The translations under genes were made by a program, and so were the position numbers. A stretch of 60,734 nt of DNA from a virus: positions 1 to 60,734 of the IMG/VR virus record IMGVR_UViG_3300048904_000047. One strand, written 5' to 3'. Below are positions 8,767 to 15,780 of the stretch, in pieces; within the stretch, counting starts at the first letter, position 1, and the number at the start of each line of letters is the position of its first letter. A model generated the notes under the pieces. That model had not been told where the DNA came from. It worked only from the letters and a program-made list of their open reading frames with translations, and searched no databases.

Positions 8767-9542
8767 CAATACATTACCACGGTGGTCCTATATGGGGAGA
8801 CAAGGAAGTTTCCTATCATGAACTAATGAAAGCTTTATGGCGCGATGGAGGCGCTTTAATTTCATACGCATACCCTTCACAATTAAAACATGTGGTTAAC
8901 ATTAAATGTAGTCTGGTGTTTGATTGTGGTGCGTTTAGTGACTGGAATAAAGACAGGAAGAATCATGTTACTCGTGACTGGAATAAACACTGGTCAGAGT
9001 ATTATGATAATTTTGTTGCCCCGTGGTATAGCAGAATTGATTGGTTCATTATTCCAGATGATATAGAAGGTGGTGAACAGGAAAATAACAAATTAATTTC
9101 AGAAGTACCTTCATGGTTAGTTAAAAAAGGTGTTCCAGTATGGCACAGTGAGGAAAGTATTGAACGTTTCATAATGCTTTGTTGCTTGTTTCCACGGGTA
9201 GCTATTGGGTGTATGGGACGTCAAAAATCTATCCGATCTAAAGCCTGGTTTGAACGTATGACTGAATGTTTTACTGAAATTTATATCAACAGAAATTTGC
9301 CTGTAAAAATCCATGGGCTGCGTATGTTGGATGGTAGAGCATTAAGTCAGTTCCCTTTTGATAGTGCTGATTCGTCCAGTGTTGCTACAAATGTTCCTAA
9401 AACTGAAAAAGTTGTACCGGATATTAAATGTAAACTTGCACGAACAGCGATTCTACGAGCTGCAAAAGATATGGTTATACCACCCACGATAGATCAATGG
9501 GTTGCAAAAAGAAGGGTTGAAATGATGAGTGGTGTAAAATAA
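8763..9542 (+). CDS. dpdA: DpdA-like DNA guanine transglycosylase (7-deazaguanine insertion)
   Basis: 259 aa. A TIM-barrel, TGT-like protein related to phage DpdA: it would exchange guanine in DNA for a 7-deazaguanine base, protecting phage DNA from restriction. Motifs: VFDCGAFSDW (about 52-61), equivalent to the DSGGF active-site loop of tRNA-guanine transglycosylase; WFIIPDDIEGG; PVWHSEE (about 125-131); AIGCMGR; KIHGLRMLDG (about 184); and FPFDSADSS (about 197-205) with the candidate catalytic Asp. It is coupled to the YhhQ-like gene. No folE/queC/D/E/F homologue is visible, so the precursor must come from host or medium. Activity inferred from family. Confidence 0.85.
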   Translation: MTIHYHGGPIWGDKEVSYHELMKALWRDGGALISYAYPSQLKHVVNIKCSLVFDCGAFSDWNKDRKNHVTRDWNKHWSEYYDNFVAPWYSRIDWFIIPDDIEGGEQENNKLISEVPSWLVKKGVPVWHSEESIERFIMLCCLFPRVAIGCMGRQKSIRSKAWFERMTECFTEIYINRNLPVKIHGLRMLDGRALSQFPFDSADSSSVATNVPKTEKVVPDIKCKLARTAILRAAKDMVIPPTIDQWVAKRRVEMMSGVK

Positions 9543-9545
9543 TTC

Positions 9546-9575
9546 TTGACGGATTACAAGGAAGTGATCCATACT
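9546..9575 (+). promoter_or_regulatory. Rightward promoter, AAAATAATTCTTGAC family
   Basis: TTGACG (9546-9551), 18-nt spacer, CATACT (9570-9575), with AAAATAATTC immediately upstream, overlapping the end of dpdA. The predicted start falls at about 9582, on the ATG of the next gene. Confidence 0.7.
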
Positions 9576-9581
9576 CTCACC

Positions 9582-9671
9582 ATGAAAAGAAAACGTAAGC
9601 AGTATACATGCAGATGTAATGCGTATGACTTCCCACACCGTTTTAGTGGTGGGCGTTGTCAGGGTTTATAG
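9582..9671 (+). CDS. Short zinc-finger-like protein, ends at amber codon
   Basis: 29 aa: basic start MKRKRKQYTC, then CRC, FPHRFSGGRC. The C-x-C...FPHR..GG.C pattern is shared by small zinc-binding phage proteins. No Shine-Dalgarno lies close to the ATG, which coincides with the predicted transcription start. The ORF ends in TAG, and the same frame stays open for another 45 codons. Confidence 0.55.
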   Translation: MKRKRKQYTCRCNAYDFPHRFSGGRCQGL

Positions 9672-9809
9672 TTGGTCGAGCCTAACCGGTATTGCCCGGC
9701 GTGTAATCTACTTACGGATTCTGGTTGTCAGGTTATCAACGGTGTTGAACACCCGCGCGAATGTCCGTTAGTTCAGGATTTTTGTGCTTACCACGAGGTT
9801 AAATTATGA
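9672..9809 (+). CDS. Small Cys-rich protein (TTG start or amber read-through extension)
   Basis: 45 codons directly after the TAG at 9669-9671 and in the same frame: LVEPNRYCPACNLLTDSGCQ..., containing CPAC plus three more Cys, as in a zinc ribbon. It could start at TTG 9672 with CAGGG upstream, or be the C-terminal half of the preceding protein reached by suppression. Its TGA overlaps the next ATG, typical of a real coupled gene in this operon. Confidence 0.45.
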   Translation: MVEPNRYCPACNLLTDSGCQVINGVEHPRECPLVQDFCAYHEVKL

Positions 9810-10018
9810 AACCACATTACCGATTAATGAAATTATCCGACTGTGCAAACGGTACACGGTTTTATTTTTATCGTGCTAAAAAGATGAACCCTTATACTTT
9901 GGTTTCTAATAGTTTGAAACGTTATGAAAGTATTTATCACGCGGGTCATGATTTTAATATTGGTCGTAAACGTTTCAGAACATCATTACACAATCAAGTA
10001 TGGGCAAAGGTAGATTGA
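9806..10018 (+). CDS. Hypothetical small basic protein
   Basis: 70 aa, RBS GAGG 7 nt upstream. Basic and aromatic-rich (YRLMKLSDCANGTRFYFYRA). No recognised family. Part of a tightly packed run of small accessory genes. Confidence 0.65.
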   Translation: MKPHYRLMKLSDCANGTRFYFYRAKKMNPYTLVSNSLKRYESIYHAGHDFNIGRKRFRTSLHNQVWAKVD

Positions 10019-10019
10019 A

Positions 10020-10223
10020 ATGGGTGGTCGTGGGTCATGTCGTCGAACTCGTTCATTACGCTGCAGCAAGTGTTATGCAGCGTATGGTTATAACGGTCTG
10101 GTTAAAGTCACTGGTGAAAACGGAAATGCTTTTACCTGCCGTTGTGAAACCTGTGGTCATACTTATCAAACAACATCAGCGGCTGCACGCCGCGCCTGGA
10201 GATACCGTGAAAACTCTGTTTGA
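10020..10223 (+). CDS. Zinc-ribbon protein
   Basis: 67 aa with CSKC (about 15-18) and CRCETC (about 40-45), a four-Cys zinc ribbon, surrounded by Arg-rich segments. RBS AAGG upstream. Probably binds nucleic acid or protein; function unknown. Confidence 0.7.
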   Translation: MGGRGSCRRTRSLRCSKCYAAYGYNGLVKVTGENGNAFTCRCETCGHTYQTTSAAARRAWRYRENSV

Positions 10224-10416
10224 TCGTATCATTACTGTGACTGTGTTCCTTTTCTCTGCAGTGCTTGCATCAGCTATTGTTGGCCTTATGTCCAGTAGTG
10301 ACCATGCTGAAACACCGTGGTGGGTACTTGCTGCTGTAGGTTTATCAGCGGCGTTAATGTCGGTAGGCGCTTGTATGTGGGGTGCAACGCATGACAACCA
10401 TCATGACGCATCTTGA
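10207..10416 (+). CDS. Small membrane protein with two predicted TM helices
   Basis: 69 aa from GTG 10207, which has GGAG 6 nt upstream inside the preceding gene. Two hydrophobic helices (IITVTVFLFSAVLASAIVG and WWVLAAVGLSAALMSVG) separated by a short acidic loop; His/Asp-rich tail. A longer same-frame reading from 10000 has no RBS and overlaps the zinc-ribbon gene entirely. Confidence 0.65.
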   Translation: MKTLFDRIITVTVFLFSAVLASAIVGLMSSSDHAETPWWVLAAVGLSAALMSVGACMWGATHDNHHDAS

Positions 10417-10600
10417 AAAACTACGATCGCTTATGGGCTATTATCAGTCAGGTAGCGATCAGATTATCAGTCTTGCCCAGGATCCACATACAGGCCTTTA
10501 CTGGGTAAGTTGTAAACGTTCCTGGTATGAATGCGGGACAACACTTGAAGCAGCTATTGACGCTGCTTATGAAAAGCACGGAGTACCTTCTTATGAGTGA
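10391..10600 (+). CDS. Hypothetical protein
   Basis: 69 aa from ATG 10391 (GGGG 8 nt upstream; a GTG at 10382 and an ATG at 10403 are alternatives). MTTIMTHLEKLRSLMGYYQS..., C-terminus TTLEAAIDAAYEKHG. Resembles small phage proteins of unknown role. Overlaps both neighbours. Confidence 0.6.
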   Translation: MTTIMTHLEKLRSLMGYYQSGSDQIISLAQDPHTGLYWVSCKRSWYECGTTLEAAIDAAYEKHGVPSYE

Positions 10601-11084
10601 ACAATACGTTTATCGCTACAATGACGTTAACCGGGCTGGTGATGGTTATGCACAGGTTGAACTGCTGCGCCGGGTTATCATTAAAGAAACCGAACACTAT
10701 GTATGGTCTGTTCCAGAACCTATGATATGGCAAGGGGTGCGTGAACCTTTAGCATCTACTGAATGGTATTTTAAGCGACCAAAGTACGACTACAATCATC
10801 CGAAGAAAACGAAAAAGAACGCGGATCGGTCTGCCTGGCATATCACTAAAGAACAGGCGATGGCTGCATGGTTTATTCGCAAACAGCATCAATTATCACG
10901 CCTGAAACTGGCGCTGGAACGCGTTGAACTGTGTGTTGAAGGTGTAAAAACGCAGGGTGTTTTACGTCCTGCCAGTTATGATACTGCCCGTGGTTATGTT
11001 CCTCTGAAAGTAAAACAAACACCCGATACAGTTGAATGTGGTGCTGGTCCGGTACTGTCTGAGTATAACTGGACGGAGATCTGA
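10593..11084 (+). CDS. Hypothetical protein
   Basis: 163 aa from ATG 10593 (GGAG upstream, overlapping the previous stop). MSEQYVYRYNDVN... with a KKTKKNADRSAWHITKEQAM segment. No domain recognised; soluble. Conserved-looking phage accessory gene. Confidence 0.65.
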   Translation: MSEQYVYRYNDVNRAGDGYAQVELLRRVIIKETEHYVWSVPEPMIWQGVREPLASTEWYFKRPKYDYNHPKKTKKNADRSAWHITKEQAMAAWFIRKQHQLSRLKLALERVELCVEGVKTQGVLRPASYDTARGYVPLKVKQTPDTVECGAGPVLSEYNWTEI

Positions 11085-11086
11085 TT

Positions 11087-11425
11087 ATGTCTAACCAGTC
11101 AGCTATTGATGCGTTTAATATCGCGTTACACACTGACGGACGAATGAAAAGGCCGTCACAACGTGAACTGGCAGAAATTGAACGCGTACAGCGTAATAAA
11201 TTTAAAAAATACCATAAACCACAGGTTAAAACTGTTTGTGAACCTGCGCCAGCACCGGAGTTTGAACCATATGTACTGACGCGCAGTAATAAACAGCAGA
11301 AACATAAATTCAACTATGTTCGTGAAATTCCTGGTCAGGGCGTTATCCGCGCCGGGTTTCGTGATCGGGAAGAAGCAAACCGTTTTGCACGGATTGTTAA
11401 CAATTTATATAAGGTCAAATTATGA
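11087..11425 (+). CDS. Hypothetical basic protein
   Basis: 112 aa, RBS GGAGA. N-terminal half Arg/Lys-rich (GRMKRPSQRELAEIERVQRN), C-terminal half with FRDREEANRFARIVNNLY. Possibly nucleic-acid binding. No family recognised. Confidence 0.65.
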   Translation: MSNQSAIDAFNIALHTDGRMKRPSQRELAEIERVQRNKFKKYHKPQVKTVCEPAPAPEFEPYVLTRSNKQQKHKFNYVREIPGQGVIRAGFRDREEANRFARIVNNLYKVKL

Positions 11426-11625
11426 AAACAGGAGATTTATACTTTTATGACCAAACTGGTATTTTTGAAAAATGCTGGGTTTTAATAACACATTCAAACC
11501 CATGCCAAGGTTTAATTATATGGGGTGGTGATAAGCGTCAATCATCTATGATTACAGATCAGGATTTCCGTAAATATAATGGTAAATTAGTTGGACGTAA
11601 TGTAAAGATGAGGTCAACGTTATGA
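11422..11625 (+). CDS. Hypothetical small protein
   Basis: 67 aa, coupled by ATGA to the preceding gene and overlapping the next. MKTGDLYFYDQTGIFEKCWV... reads as a small beta-rich SH3-like fold, but I cannot assign it. Confidence 0.6.
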   Translation: MKTGDLYFYDQTGIFEKCWVLITHSNPCQGLIIWGGDKRQSSMITDQDFRKYNGKLVGRNVKMRSTL

Positions 11626-12017
11626 TCGTAGTCGTCACAGGTGGTCGGGATTTTACCGATCAGGCTGCTATCTTCGGCGCGTTATCAACGCTGCATGCGC
11701 AACATCCCATCACAGAACTGATTGAAGGTGAAGCATCTGGTGTAGATACGCTATGCCGTGAGTGGGCCGAACGTTTCAATATCCCTGTGCGCCGTTGTCC
11801 GGCTGACTGGGGCGATCTGACAGTACCGGGTGCGGTTATTAAACAGGGTAAGCACGGGGCGTACAATGCCGTTGCTGGTCATCAGCGTAACCAGTCGATG
11901 TTAGAAGGTGAACCACGGCCTACATACGGCGTTGTGTTCCCTGGTGGGCGCGGTACTGCTGATATGCATCGCCGTATGTTAAAAGCTGGTTTAACTGTGT
12001 GGGTGCCTTATGGTTAA
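11622..12017 (+). CDS. DUF2493/SLOG-family nucleotide-binding protein
   Basis: 131 aa, Rossmann-like. MIVVVTGGRDFTDQ is the glycine-rich ligand loop; EGEASGVDTLCREWAE and HQRNQSML complete the DUF2493 (YAcAr, SLOG superfamily) signature. SLOG proteins bind or process nucleotides such as NAD derivatives or ADP-ribose-like ligands; no enzymatic role is shown. It overlaps a possible ADP-ribosyltransferase-fold gene by 8 nt, hinting at a shared NAD-related function (inference). Confidence 0.85.
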   Translation: MIVVVTGGRDFTDQAAIFGALSTLHAQHPITELIEGEASGVDTLCREWAERFNIPVRRCPADWGDLTVPGAVIKQGKHGAYNAVAGHQRNQSMLEGEPRPTYGVVFPGGRGTADMHRRMLKAGLTVWVPYG

Positions 12018-12363
12018 CGCATATCATATTACTCTTTCATCACGGGCTTACAGTATTCTTCAACGCGGTATTTTATCCTGCAAAGATATTCCTGAAGTAA
12101 CAAGAGGGTTGGGACCAAAGTTAAATAAAGAAAACTATTACGATCTGTTGTATGACAAACCACCAGTTTTCATAACGTTCTGTGTGAAAGAAGCAATTGA
12201 ACAGATGGGCTACTATGGTTCTGTTGATCAATGGGTGGTAGCTGTTATAGACGCTACTAATTTAAACGTAAAAGAGGGTTTATTCCCGTGGGAATCAATT
12301 GCTGATTATATCCCCGCCGAGTGCATAAAACGCTTCGAACCATTGAGCAACTTCTTAAAATAA
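12010..12363 (+). CDS. Small protein, possible ADP-ribosyltransferase-like fold
   Basis: 117 aa. The start AYHITLSSRAYSILQRGIL resembles the H-x-T...I...G opening of small ART-fold proteins, and WESIADYIPAECIKRF near the end resembles their E...IP.E.I ending. The similarity is by eye and weak. Coupled to the DUF2493 gene and followed by a new promoter at 12367. Confidence 0.6.
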   Translation: MVNAYHITLSSRAYSILQRGILSCKDIPEVTRGLGPKLNKENYYDLLYDKPPVFITFCVKEAIEQMGYYGSVDQWVVAVIDATNLNVKEGLFPWESIADYIPAECIKRFEPLSNFLK

Positions 12364-12366
12364 TTC

Positions 12367-12395
12367 TTGACACATTGCAAACCCTCCACCATAAT
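12367..12395 (+). promoter_or_regulatory. Rightward promoter, AAAATAATTCTTGAC family
   Basis: TTGACA (12367-12372), 17-nt spacer, CATAAT (12390-12395), with TAAAATAATTC upstream. Drives the ParB-like gene and the cassette behind it. The predicted start falls inside the following hairpin. Confidence 0.75.
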
Positions 12396-12422
12396 CAGCC
12401 TCAGTTACTACACATGAGGCTG
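12396..12422 (+). promoter_or_regulatory. Leader palindrome/hairpin before the ParB-like gene
   Basis: CAGCCTCA (12396-12403), 11-nt loop, TGAGGCTG (12415-12422). The 3' arm holds the only SD-like GAGG before the ATG at 12430, so folding could hide it. An almost identical palindrome precedes the MuF gene at 34482-34507. Confidence 0.7.
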
Positions 12423-12429
12423 AAAACCA

Positions 12430-13191
12430 ATGTCAAACATCCATTCACTGCGCAAGCTGTCAGAAGCAGATAAAGAAAACGTAAAACGCGCTAACTCGTT
12501 CATAATCGACCCGCGTATCATCCAGATTGAACCGGGGTTTAACCCGCGTGGCATGTTTAGTGATAACTACTGGGAACAGCCGGATACCCTGGCGCACATT
12601 GAACAGTTCGTTAAAGCGTACCGTAACGGTGACTTCGTACCACCTATCGCTGTTAAAGTGATTGAAGGTGTACCATTCGTGCGTGACGGTGAACACCGCT
12701 TACGGGCACTGCATAAACTGATCGCTGACGGTGTACCGTTTGCTCGTGTTGAAGTCGTTGAAGCGTCTGGTGACGAACTGGCACAGGCTAAAACCAACTT
12801 TAATGCTAATAATGGTCGCCAGTGGTCAGCCGTAGAACGTGCGGTTCATTACGGGCGCTTTAAGTCCTACGGTCTGACCGTTGAAGAAATAGCCCACGAG
12901 GTTGGTAAAACTGTCCAGCACGTGTACCAGCTTCTGACTATTCTTGAAATGCCTCTGGAACTGAAACGCCGCATTCAGGAAGGTTCCATTAGCGCGTCTG
13001 CAGCTATCGCACAATTTAAAAACCCGGAAGTTGCCACGGTAAAACGTCCCCCGGCTAAACTGATCCGTTCCGCTGTTGACGCTATTCGTGGTGAATGGTC
13101 TGTAACGCGTCAGGAAGGGGGTAAAGTCCTCGTTGAACTGACCGCTGAACAGTTTGAAGCGCTTAAAGCGTTGAAGGAGTGTGAAGTATGA
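12430..13191 (+). CDS. ParB-like nuclease/DNA-binding domain protein
   Basis: 253 aa. The N-terminal ParB/sulfiredoxin-type domain shows VRDGEHRLRAL (about 80-90), the ParB box II equivalent, preceded by PPIAVKVIEG. A KorB/ParB-type HTH follows (LTVEEIAHEVGKTVQHVYQL). Phage ParB-like proteins act as DNA-binding regulators, and some have nuclease activity. Its promoter and palindromic leader suggest autoregulation (inference). The C-terminal region ends with EQFEALKALKECEV; the stop overlaps the next ATG. Confidence 0.85.
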   Translation: MSNIHSLRKLSEADKENVKRANSFIIDPRIIQIEPGFNPRGMFSDNYWEQPDTLAHIEQFVKAYRNGDFVPPIAVKVIEGVPFVRDGEHRLRALHKLIADGVPFARVEVVEASGDELAQAKTNFNANNGRQWSAVERAVHYGRFKSYGLTVEEIAHEVGKTVQHVYQLLTILEMPLELKRRIQEGSISASAAIAQFKNPEVATVKRPPAKLIRSAVDAIRGEWSVTRQEGGKVLVELTAEQFEALKALKECEV

Positions 13192-13532
13192 GCAACATCG
13201 ACAAACAGGCGCTGCGTGAAAAGTTTGAGGCATGGTGGGAAGTTAATTATCACAACGGAAATCCTCCGCGCTTCGGCTGGGAACACTGGAGGGATGGAGA
13301 CGGCTATAAGGTTGACGATGATGAATCCGAGCTGGATGGCATGTGGGAATCATGGCAAGCGGCACACAGCAGCAAGCTGGAAGCCGCAGAGAAGCGCAAC
13401 GCCGAACTATCTGAGTTTGTTAGGCACGTGAAGAAATGCCTGGTCAAGAACGGCGAATACGCCCCTCTGAGCTACGAGTCAATAGATACCGCTCTAGGCA
13501 TCCACGCAGACGGCAACGGAGGCATTAAATGA
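13188..13532 (+). CDS. Ead/Ea22-like protein
   Basis: 114 aa. MSNIDKQALREKFEAWWEVN... with WESWQAAH and KLEAAEKRNAELSEF, typical of the Ead/Ea22 family found in lambdoid prophages. Function unknown. Its first 18 bases are repeated exactly at the start of the next gene. Codon style (gaagccgcagag) differs from the flanking phage genes, indicating transfer from a temperate phage. Confidence 0.75.
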   Translation: MSNIDKQALREKFEAWWEVNYHNGNPPRFGWEHWRDGDGYKVDDDESELDGMWESWQAAHSSKLEAAEKRNAELSEFVRHVKKCLVKNGEYAPLSYESIDTALGIHADGNGGIK

Positions 13533-13951
13533 GCAACATCGACAAATGCGCACAGAAAGAGCTTTATGCGAAAGTTGAGCAGCAAGCCAACAAGCTTCGC
13601 GGCAATCCTATCGCATACCAAGTTGTCACGGGCATGTGCCCGGTTAACGTCATTGAAATGCACGCGAAGAAGATTCAAGAGTTGCTGGATCAGCTGGAAG
13701 CAGAACAGCGAATCAGTTCGACGTGGAGAAAAACGGCGGAATCGAACAATGAAAAGCTGGAAGCCGCAGAACGGCGGATTGCTGAGCTGGAGGCGCGGGA
13801 AGTGCAATTGCCGCCAAAGGCTCCAGATAATCTGGCCTCCTGCCTAGATGGTTATGAAAAATGGCTGATAGCGACAACGTTTCGAGATACCTGGAACGCT
13901 TGTCTTGCTGAGGTTGTTCACGTTAACGTCGCAGCCGGAAAAGGAGAGTGA
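13529..13951 (+). CDS. Ead/Ea22-like protein with coiled coil
   Basis: 140 aa, same MSNIDK start as the preceding gene. A long heptad-rich helix (IQELLDQLEAEQR, KLEAAERRIAELEARE) is followed by the DTWNACLAEV tail common in lambdoid Ead-type proteins. Part of the lambdoid cassette. Confidence 0.75.
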   Translation: MSNIDKCAQKELYAKVEQQANKLRGNPIAYQVVTGMCPVNVIEMHAKKIQELLDQLEAEQRISSTWRKTAESNNEKLEAAERRIAELEAREVQLPPKAPDNLASCLDGYEKWLIATTFRDTWNACLAEVVHVNVAAGKGE

Positions 13952-13952
13952 A

Positions 13953-14141
13953 ATGTCGCTGACTGTAAAACAGCTAATCAGCAAGCTAAGGAAAATGCCT
14001 CCCGAGGCTGTCGTGGTTTGGCAGGACCATGACCAATCGGAGAGTGAGTATAACGATTTCGTAGGCTGCGTTGCTGATATTACCGATGAGTCATCATTAT
14101 CTTTTGACCCGGAAGTGCGCGTTGTTGCGCTGAGAGGATAA
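13953..14141 (+). CDS. Small lambdoid accessory protein
   Basis: 62 aa from ATG 13953 with AAGGAGAG upstream. MSLTVKQLISKLRKMPPEAV followed by VWQDHDQSE, a short acidic protein of a type common in enterobacterial prophages. Function unknown. Confidence 0.65.
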   Translation: MSLTVKQLISKLRKMPPEAVVVWQDHDQSESEYNDFVGCVADITDESSLSFDPEVRVVALRG

Positions 14142-14144
14142 CCC

Positions 14145-14789
14145 ATGAGCACTATTACCAAAGAATGGCTGCAGCAGGCCATCAACGATTATGAAAGCGT
14201 TCGTGATGAGCTTCCTTTCGGGCTGGATGATTATCAGGGGAGTATCCTGGCGGCGCTGCGTATTGCGCTGGCATCGCTCGAAGCGGAGCCGGTGGCGTAT
14301 GTTATGGCGGATGACTTGAAGGATAGCAGTATCATATCAACGCCAGCATATCGCGATTTAGGTGAGGCGATTGAGCGGACTGTTGGGGATGTTGTTGCTC
14401 TCTACGCAGCCCCTACAGCGCCGGTATCTGTGCCTGATGAAATGACGATGCAAAAAGCGCTTTCAGCAATCAATCGACTATCATGGCAGGAATGCACCAG
14501 AGACGCTTACATGCATGGCTGGAACGCCTGCCGCGCCGCCATGCTTCGGAGTGCCGATGGCAACTCTCCGGTGATTCCGGATGGTTGGGTGGCTTGCAGT
14601 GAGCGGATGCCTGAACCGGAGGTTGATGTTCAGATTTATTGTTCAGATAAGAAAGAGCAAATGGTTGGATATTTAGAGCGGAATGAGCGTGAAGGCTGCT
14701 TCAGGTTTGCCACATGGAGAAATGGCGATGGCATTTACTGCCAGCCAACCCACTGGATGCCACTGCCAGCAGCACCGCAGCAGGAGTAG
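14145..14789 (+). CDS. Eaa/DUF551-containing protein
   Basis: 214 aa. The middle part (MHGWNACRAAML) is Ead-like; the C-terminus PDGWVACSERMPEPEVDVQI ... THWMPLPAAPQ is the DUF551 domain of lambdoid prophages. The N-terminus (MSTITKEWLQQAINDYESVR) is also typical of such mosaics. Role unknown, probably early accessory. Confidence 0.85.
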   Translation: MSTITKEWLQQAINDYESVRDELPFGLDDYQGSILAALRIALASLEAEPVAYVMADDLKDSSIISTPAYRDLGEAIERTVGDVVALYAAPTAPVSVPDEMTMQKALSAINRLSWQECTRDAYMHGWNACRAAMLRSADGNSPVIPDGWVACSERMPEPEVDVQIYCSDKKEQMVGYLERNEREGCFRFATWRNGDGIYCQPTHWMPLPAAPQQE

Positions 14790-14794
14790 AAACC

Positions 14795-15004
14795 ATGACC
14801 AGTAACCCGATCCACTACTGGTTGATGTTACTGAAACCGGGGGAGTATATGACGTTTCCCCAGGCGTTTGCCCGACTCAGTTCAGAAACCATTGATTTCT
14901 ACGCCCGGCGTTCTGGTCGGGAACTTAACAGACGTTACCGGATAATTCGTGGTGAAGGTGGTCGTAAATCACGCGGTCCGGTAACTGTTATATACGTGAG
15001 GTGA
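14795..15004 (+). CDS. Hypothetical protein, possible winged-helix
   Basis: 69 aa from ATG 14795 (GCAGGAG upstream). MTSNPIHYWLMLLKPGEYMT..., Arg-rich C-terminal half with SRGPVTVIYVR as a possible wing. Small DNA-binding role possible, not shown. Confidence 0.6.
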   Translation: MTSNPIHYWLMLLKPGEYMTFPQAFARLSSETIDFYARRSGRELNRRYRIIRGEGGRKSRGPVTVIYVR

Positions 15005-15006
15005 AT

Positions 15007-15168
15007 ATGTCATCAGAAAACTCTAAAATTCAACCAACGCTTACCTGCCGTTCTAAATTCATTCGTCTGTCACCAGATGAGGAAAAGGCGTGTAAGTTCC
15101 GCAACAGTTTTCCCAGTGTTAACGAAAACAAATGGGTGAACAAATTTATAAAAGGTGAAAAGAAATGA
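15007..15168 (+). CDS. Hypothetical small protein
   Basis: 53 aa (MSSENSKIQPTLTCRSKFIR...), basic C-terminus NKFIKGEKK. ATG 15007 follows GAGGTGA. Its TGA overlaps the next ATG. No recognised family. Confidence 0.55.
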   Translation: MSSENSKIQPTLTCRSKFIRLSPDEEKACKFRNSFPSVNENKWVNKFIKGEKK

Positions 15169-15335
15169 TTCAGTGGTATTTTTCAAAAGAATGTTTCTGG
15201 TTACGTATTTTTGACTATGGGATTTGTGCAAATGACCGTTCACAATATACCCCGTTTTCAGTGCGTAACGGATATGTTAAAGAGTTACGTCTCGGAAAAT
15301 ATGGTTTTAAACTTCTAAAAAAGGTAAAAATATGA
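15165..15335 (+). CDS. Hypothetical small protein
   Basis: 56 aa (MIQWYFSKECFWLRIFDYGI...), aromatic-rich start, basic end KYGFKLLKKVKI. ATGA overlaps on both sides support it. AAAGG lies 7 nt upstream. Confidence 0.55.
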   Translation: MIQWYFSKECFWLRIFDYGICANDRSQYTPFSVRNGYVKELRLGKYGFKLLKKVKI

Positions 15336-15559
15336 CTAACAAATACGAAAAGCTTGATCAGTTAATCCTGAATAAAATTGGCGGTCATCCTGTGCCGTTT
15401 CATAAAATTTATATTCGCGATGTTGTAGAAGAATCTGAACGATTAGCAAAGGAGTTAAATAAAACCTATCCTTTCCGTTTCGTTGATGGACGACTACAGT
15501 ATCTTCGTAAAAAAGGCATTATTAAAAACATTACTGGTAAAGGGTGGGTGAAAGCATGA
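15332..15559 (+). CDS. Small predicted winged-helix protein
   Basis: 75 aa. MTNKYEKLDQLILNKIGGHP..., ending GRLQYLRKKGIIKNITGKGW, which looks like the recognition helix and wing of a wHTH. RBS AAAAGG. Possible small regulator. Confidence 0.6.
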   Translation: MTNKYEKLDQLILNKIGGHPVPFHKIYIRDVVEESERLAKELNKTYPFRFVDGRLQYLRKKGIIKNITGKGWVKA

Positions 15560-15780
15560 GCGTACATTTTATTAACCCGACTGCTGCCCGTGACGTTAAA
15601 CCAGGCGATAAAATTGATTGCTTCGGTAAGTTCTACTGGGTGCGTTACATTAATTATCACGGTTCGACGTTAACCCTTCGACTGCAGCCGGAAGATGAAC
15701 CGCTGTCACCGTTCTATGAAAACGATCGTATCGTGGTTACCGTCCCCGGCGATCTGATGATCGATGTAGAGGTGATCTGA
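15556..15780 (+). CDS. Hypothetical small protein
   Basis: 74 aa from ATG 15556, which overlaps the preceding stop. MSVHFINPTAARDVKPGDKI... reads as a small beta-barrel (DCFGKFYWVRYINYH, DRIVVTVPGDLMIDVEV). No family. Confidence 0.6.
   Translation: MSVHFINPTAARDVKPGDKIDCFGKFYWVRYINYHGSTLTLRLQPEDEPLSPFYENDRIVVTVPGDLMIDVEVI

Noticed and set aside
10000-10206. Long N-terminal extension of the two-TM protein to 10000
   Set aside because: It has no RBS and lies wholly over the zinc-ribbon gene; GTG 10207 has a good RBS.
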